Origin: Paraclostridium tenue
Lineage (GTDB): Bacteria; Bacillota; Clostridia; Peptostreptococcales; Peptostreptococcaceae
NCBI RefSeq assembly: GCF_039521565.1
Contig: NZ_BAAACP010000009.1
Coordinates: forward strand, 1 to 64,000
Direction of reading: 5' to 3'
Length of the DNA stretch: 64,000 nt
The notes below the pieces were generated by a model, which was not told the origin of the DNA, ran no database searches, and saw only the letters and a program-made list of their open reading frames with translations. This document shows, one piece after another, positions 62,593 to 64,000 of the stretch. The position numbers and the translations under genes were made by a program. Each line of letters begins with the position of its first letter. Position 1 is the first letter of the stretch.

Positions 62593-63477
62593 TTGATAGA
62601 AGAATTTAAAACGTTTATAGCAGTTGTAGAACACCAAAACTTTACTAAAGCTGGAGAAAGTATAAATTTATCTCAACCAACAGTAAGTACACATATAAAA
62701 CATTTAGAAAATTACTTTAACACAATACTTATAAACAGATCTATTAAACAAAAAAATATATCTATAACTGATAATGGTTATCTTTTATACAAAAGAGCTA
62801 GAGAGATAATAACATCAATAGAATCAATTAAGGATGAATTGGGCAGTATATCTAATTCTATAAAAGGCCATATAAAAATAGGTACTAGCCTTACAATTGC
62901 AGAATATTTTCTTCCAGATTTTTTAACTTTATTTTCAACAAAATATCCTGATGTAGAAATTGAAATGGTAGTTGAAAACACTCATAAAATTTGTGAAAAA
63001 GTTAAAAGTTCAAATTTAGATATTGGATTAGTAGAAGGAAGTCTTTCTTCTTTTGACTTTAATCAAATTTTCTTCTTTGAAGATAGAATGGTCCTAACAT
63101 TCTCACCTAAAGCTGAAATTGATTCAAAAAATTTTACATTGGATTCTATAAGAAATAAAAAATGGATTTTTAGAGAAGAAGGTTCTGGAACTAGAGAATA
63201 TTTAAACATATTTTTAAGTAATAACAAAATAACCCCAAAACAAATAATGGTGTTAGGAAGTAATCACACTGTTAAAGAAGCCATAAAAAATAATTTAGGT
63301 ATATCTATTTTATCTAAACTAGTTACAGATTCAGAAGGAGATGCTTTATGTACTGTAAATTTAGATGACACATATAATCGATCTTTCTCTTTTATTACTC
63401 CAAAAGGAATAAAGCCTTCAAATACAACAACTTTATTTATAAATGAACTTGAAAAATATACATGTTTAAATAAATAA
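62593..63477 (+). CDS. LysR-family regulator (CysL/YeiE-like)
   Basis: A 294-residue LysR regulator. The winged helix-turn-helix is FTKAGESINLSQPTVSTHIK, followed by the linker helix and a two-lobed effector domain (about 90-290). It starts at TTG 62593, after GGAGG at 62580-62584; no better ATG exists in frame. The divergent yeiH-like gene 135 bases away is the expected target, as in the CysL/YeiE-YeiH pairs of other bacteria. The effector may be a sulfur anion. Confidence 0.9.
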   Translation: MIEEFKTFIAVVEHQNFTKAGESINLSQPTVSTHIKHLENYFNTILINRSIKQKNISITDNGYLLYKRAREIITSIESIKDELGSISNSIKGHIKIGTSLTIAEYFLPDFLTLFSTKYPDVEIEMVVENTHKICEKVKSSNLDIGLVEGSLSSFDFNQIFFFEDRMVLTFSPKAEIDSKNFTLDSIRNKKWIFREEGSGTREYLNIFLSNNKITPKQIMVLGSNHTVKEAIKNNLGISILSKLVTDSEGDALCTVNLDDTYNRSFSFITPKGIKPSNTTTLFINELEKYTCLNK

Positions 63478-63523
63478 AAATAAAGTCATAGATATTTTAA
63501 AAATATCTATGACTTTATTTTTA
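63475..63523. terminator. 49-bp bidirectional terminator
   Basis: Two exactly complementary 24-base arms around one A, containing both the LysR stop codon and part of the pyrE stop. It ends both convergent genes. Confidence 0.88.
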
Positions 63524-64000
63524 CATTCCTAATTCTTTAAATTCTCTACTTCCTGGCTTAACTAATTCCTCTTTTCCTTCTTTACATAATGGACAATTAT
63601 CAGATTCATAAACTTGTATATCTAATTTTATAGCACTATATATAGGCATTCCTATATCATGGTTAGTTCTATCTGCTATACAAGCAACACCTATAACTTC
63701 TCCACCTAAAGCCTCTAGTGCTTTTTTAGTTTCTATAGTAGATTTTCCAGTAGTAACAACATCTTCAGCTATTATTATTTTAGCTCCTGGCTTAACCTCA
63801 AATCCTCTTCTTAGTTGCATTTGTCCATCTTTTCTTTCTGTAAACACAGATTCTTTACCTAATTGTCTTCCTAATTCATATGAAACTATAACACCTCCCA
63901 TAGCAGGTCCAACAACTAAATCTATATCTAAATCTTTTATTTGATCAACTACTGTACTTAAGACTTTTTCTGCTTGATTTGGAAATCTTAATACCTTTGC
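63521..64000 (-). CDS. pyrE: Orotate phosphoribosyltransferase, 3' part (runs off the right edge)
   Basis: The visible 159 codons are the C-terminal part of PyrE, which converts orotate and PRPP to OMP in pyrimidine synthesis. The PRPP-binding loop is IIIAEDVVTTGKS, preceded by VVGPAMGG and ELGRQLGK. The tail NCPLCKEGKEELVKPGSREF is typical of the clostridial long form. The frame is open to position 64000 and the start codon is outside the window; an internal ATG at 63901 is not the true start. Confidence 0.95.
   Translation of the reverse strand, partial: AKVLRFPNQAEKVLSTVVDQIKDLDIDLVVGPAMGGVIVSYELGRQLGKESVFTERKDGQMQLRRGFEVKPGAKIIIAEDVVTTGKSTIETKKALEALGGEVIGVACIADRTNHDIGMPIYSAIKLDIQVYESDNCPLCKEGKEELVKPGSREFKELGM

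Noticed and set aside
1..64000. CRISPR arrays, transposases, integrases, phage genes, tRNA genes
   Set aside because: I looked for regularly spaced repeats, recombinase motifs and cloverleaf signatures and saw none; without tools a weak tRNA-like element could be missed.

Overview
The window is about 64 kb of very AT-rich DNA. Intrinsic terminators are strong and frequent, ribosome binding sites are of the AGGAGG type, and there are several TTG and GTG starts. Gene content (one-chain PurL, rubrerythrin, Hcp, LarB/LarC, groESL behind CIRCE, a guanine riboswitch on guaBA) points to an anaerobic Clostridia member, most likely Peptostreptococcaceae (Clostridioides, Paraclostridium, Romboutsia or Terrisporobacter type). 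This is inferred from gene content, not from a database match. It looks like ordinary chromosome. I see no insertion sequence, prophage, CRISPR array or tRNA. About 48 of 60 genes lie on the minus strand, and the left edge holds the promoter and leader of an rRNA operon that reads out of the window.

Layout. 1-400: rRNA promoter and leader. 0.4-4.7 kb: haemolysin III-like membrane protein, a Zn/Cd/Pb efflux ATPase with its ArsR/CadC repressor and a perfect operator palindrome, and a small protein that is one quarter methionine. 4.8-16 kb: many small conserved or unknown genes, including YtxH-like envelope/stress proteins, a HAD phosphatase, a three-gene operon with a DUF5685 protein and a poly-cysteine TPR protein, a TIGR00300 (LOR/SDH) enzyme, a phosphoesterase, a BI-1 membrane protein, an MsrA-MsrB fusion, a MarR regulator and a ROK kinase. 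16-25 kb: Hcp, a diguanylate cyclase next to a GGDEF-HD-GYP protein, a second ROK kinase, an AI-2E-family permease and a lone AgrA-type receiver. 25-30 kb: a permease and gamma-glutamyl hydrolase behind a sigma-54 promoter, with the sigma-54 activator encoded just upstream. 30-32 kb: a GT4 glycosyltransferase paired with a PP2C phosphatase.

32.6-52.9 kb is a purine district: the complete purE-C-F-M-N-H-D-L operon, two NCS2 purine permeases, and guaB-guaA under a guanine riboswitch with a readable terminator/antiterminator switch. CGAA/TACG operator-like motifs lie upstream of both purE and the first NCS2 permease. Rubrerythrin, a lipoprotein, an MFS carrier and a previously unlisted 43-residue membrane peptide are interspersed. 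53.3-55.3 kb holds nickel-pincer cofactor genes larB-larC, with larC split by a -1 frameshift at an A-rich slippery site. 55.4-64 kb: groESL with CIRCE, cardiolipin synthase, an OGG-type glycosylase, a tandem pair of deoxynucleoside kinases, a YeiH exporter divergent from its LysR regulator, and the 3' part of pyrE at the right edge.

The least explained parts are the DUF5685/poly-Cys/membrane operon at 8.4-10.2 kb and the methionine-rich protein at 4.1 kb. The best supported regulatory finds are the guanine riboswitch, the larC frameshift site, the sigma-54 promoter and the CadC operator.
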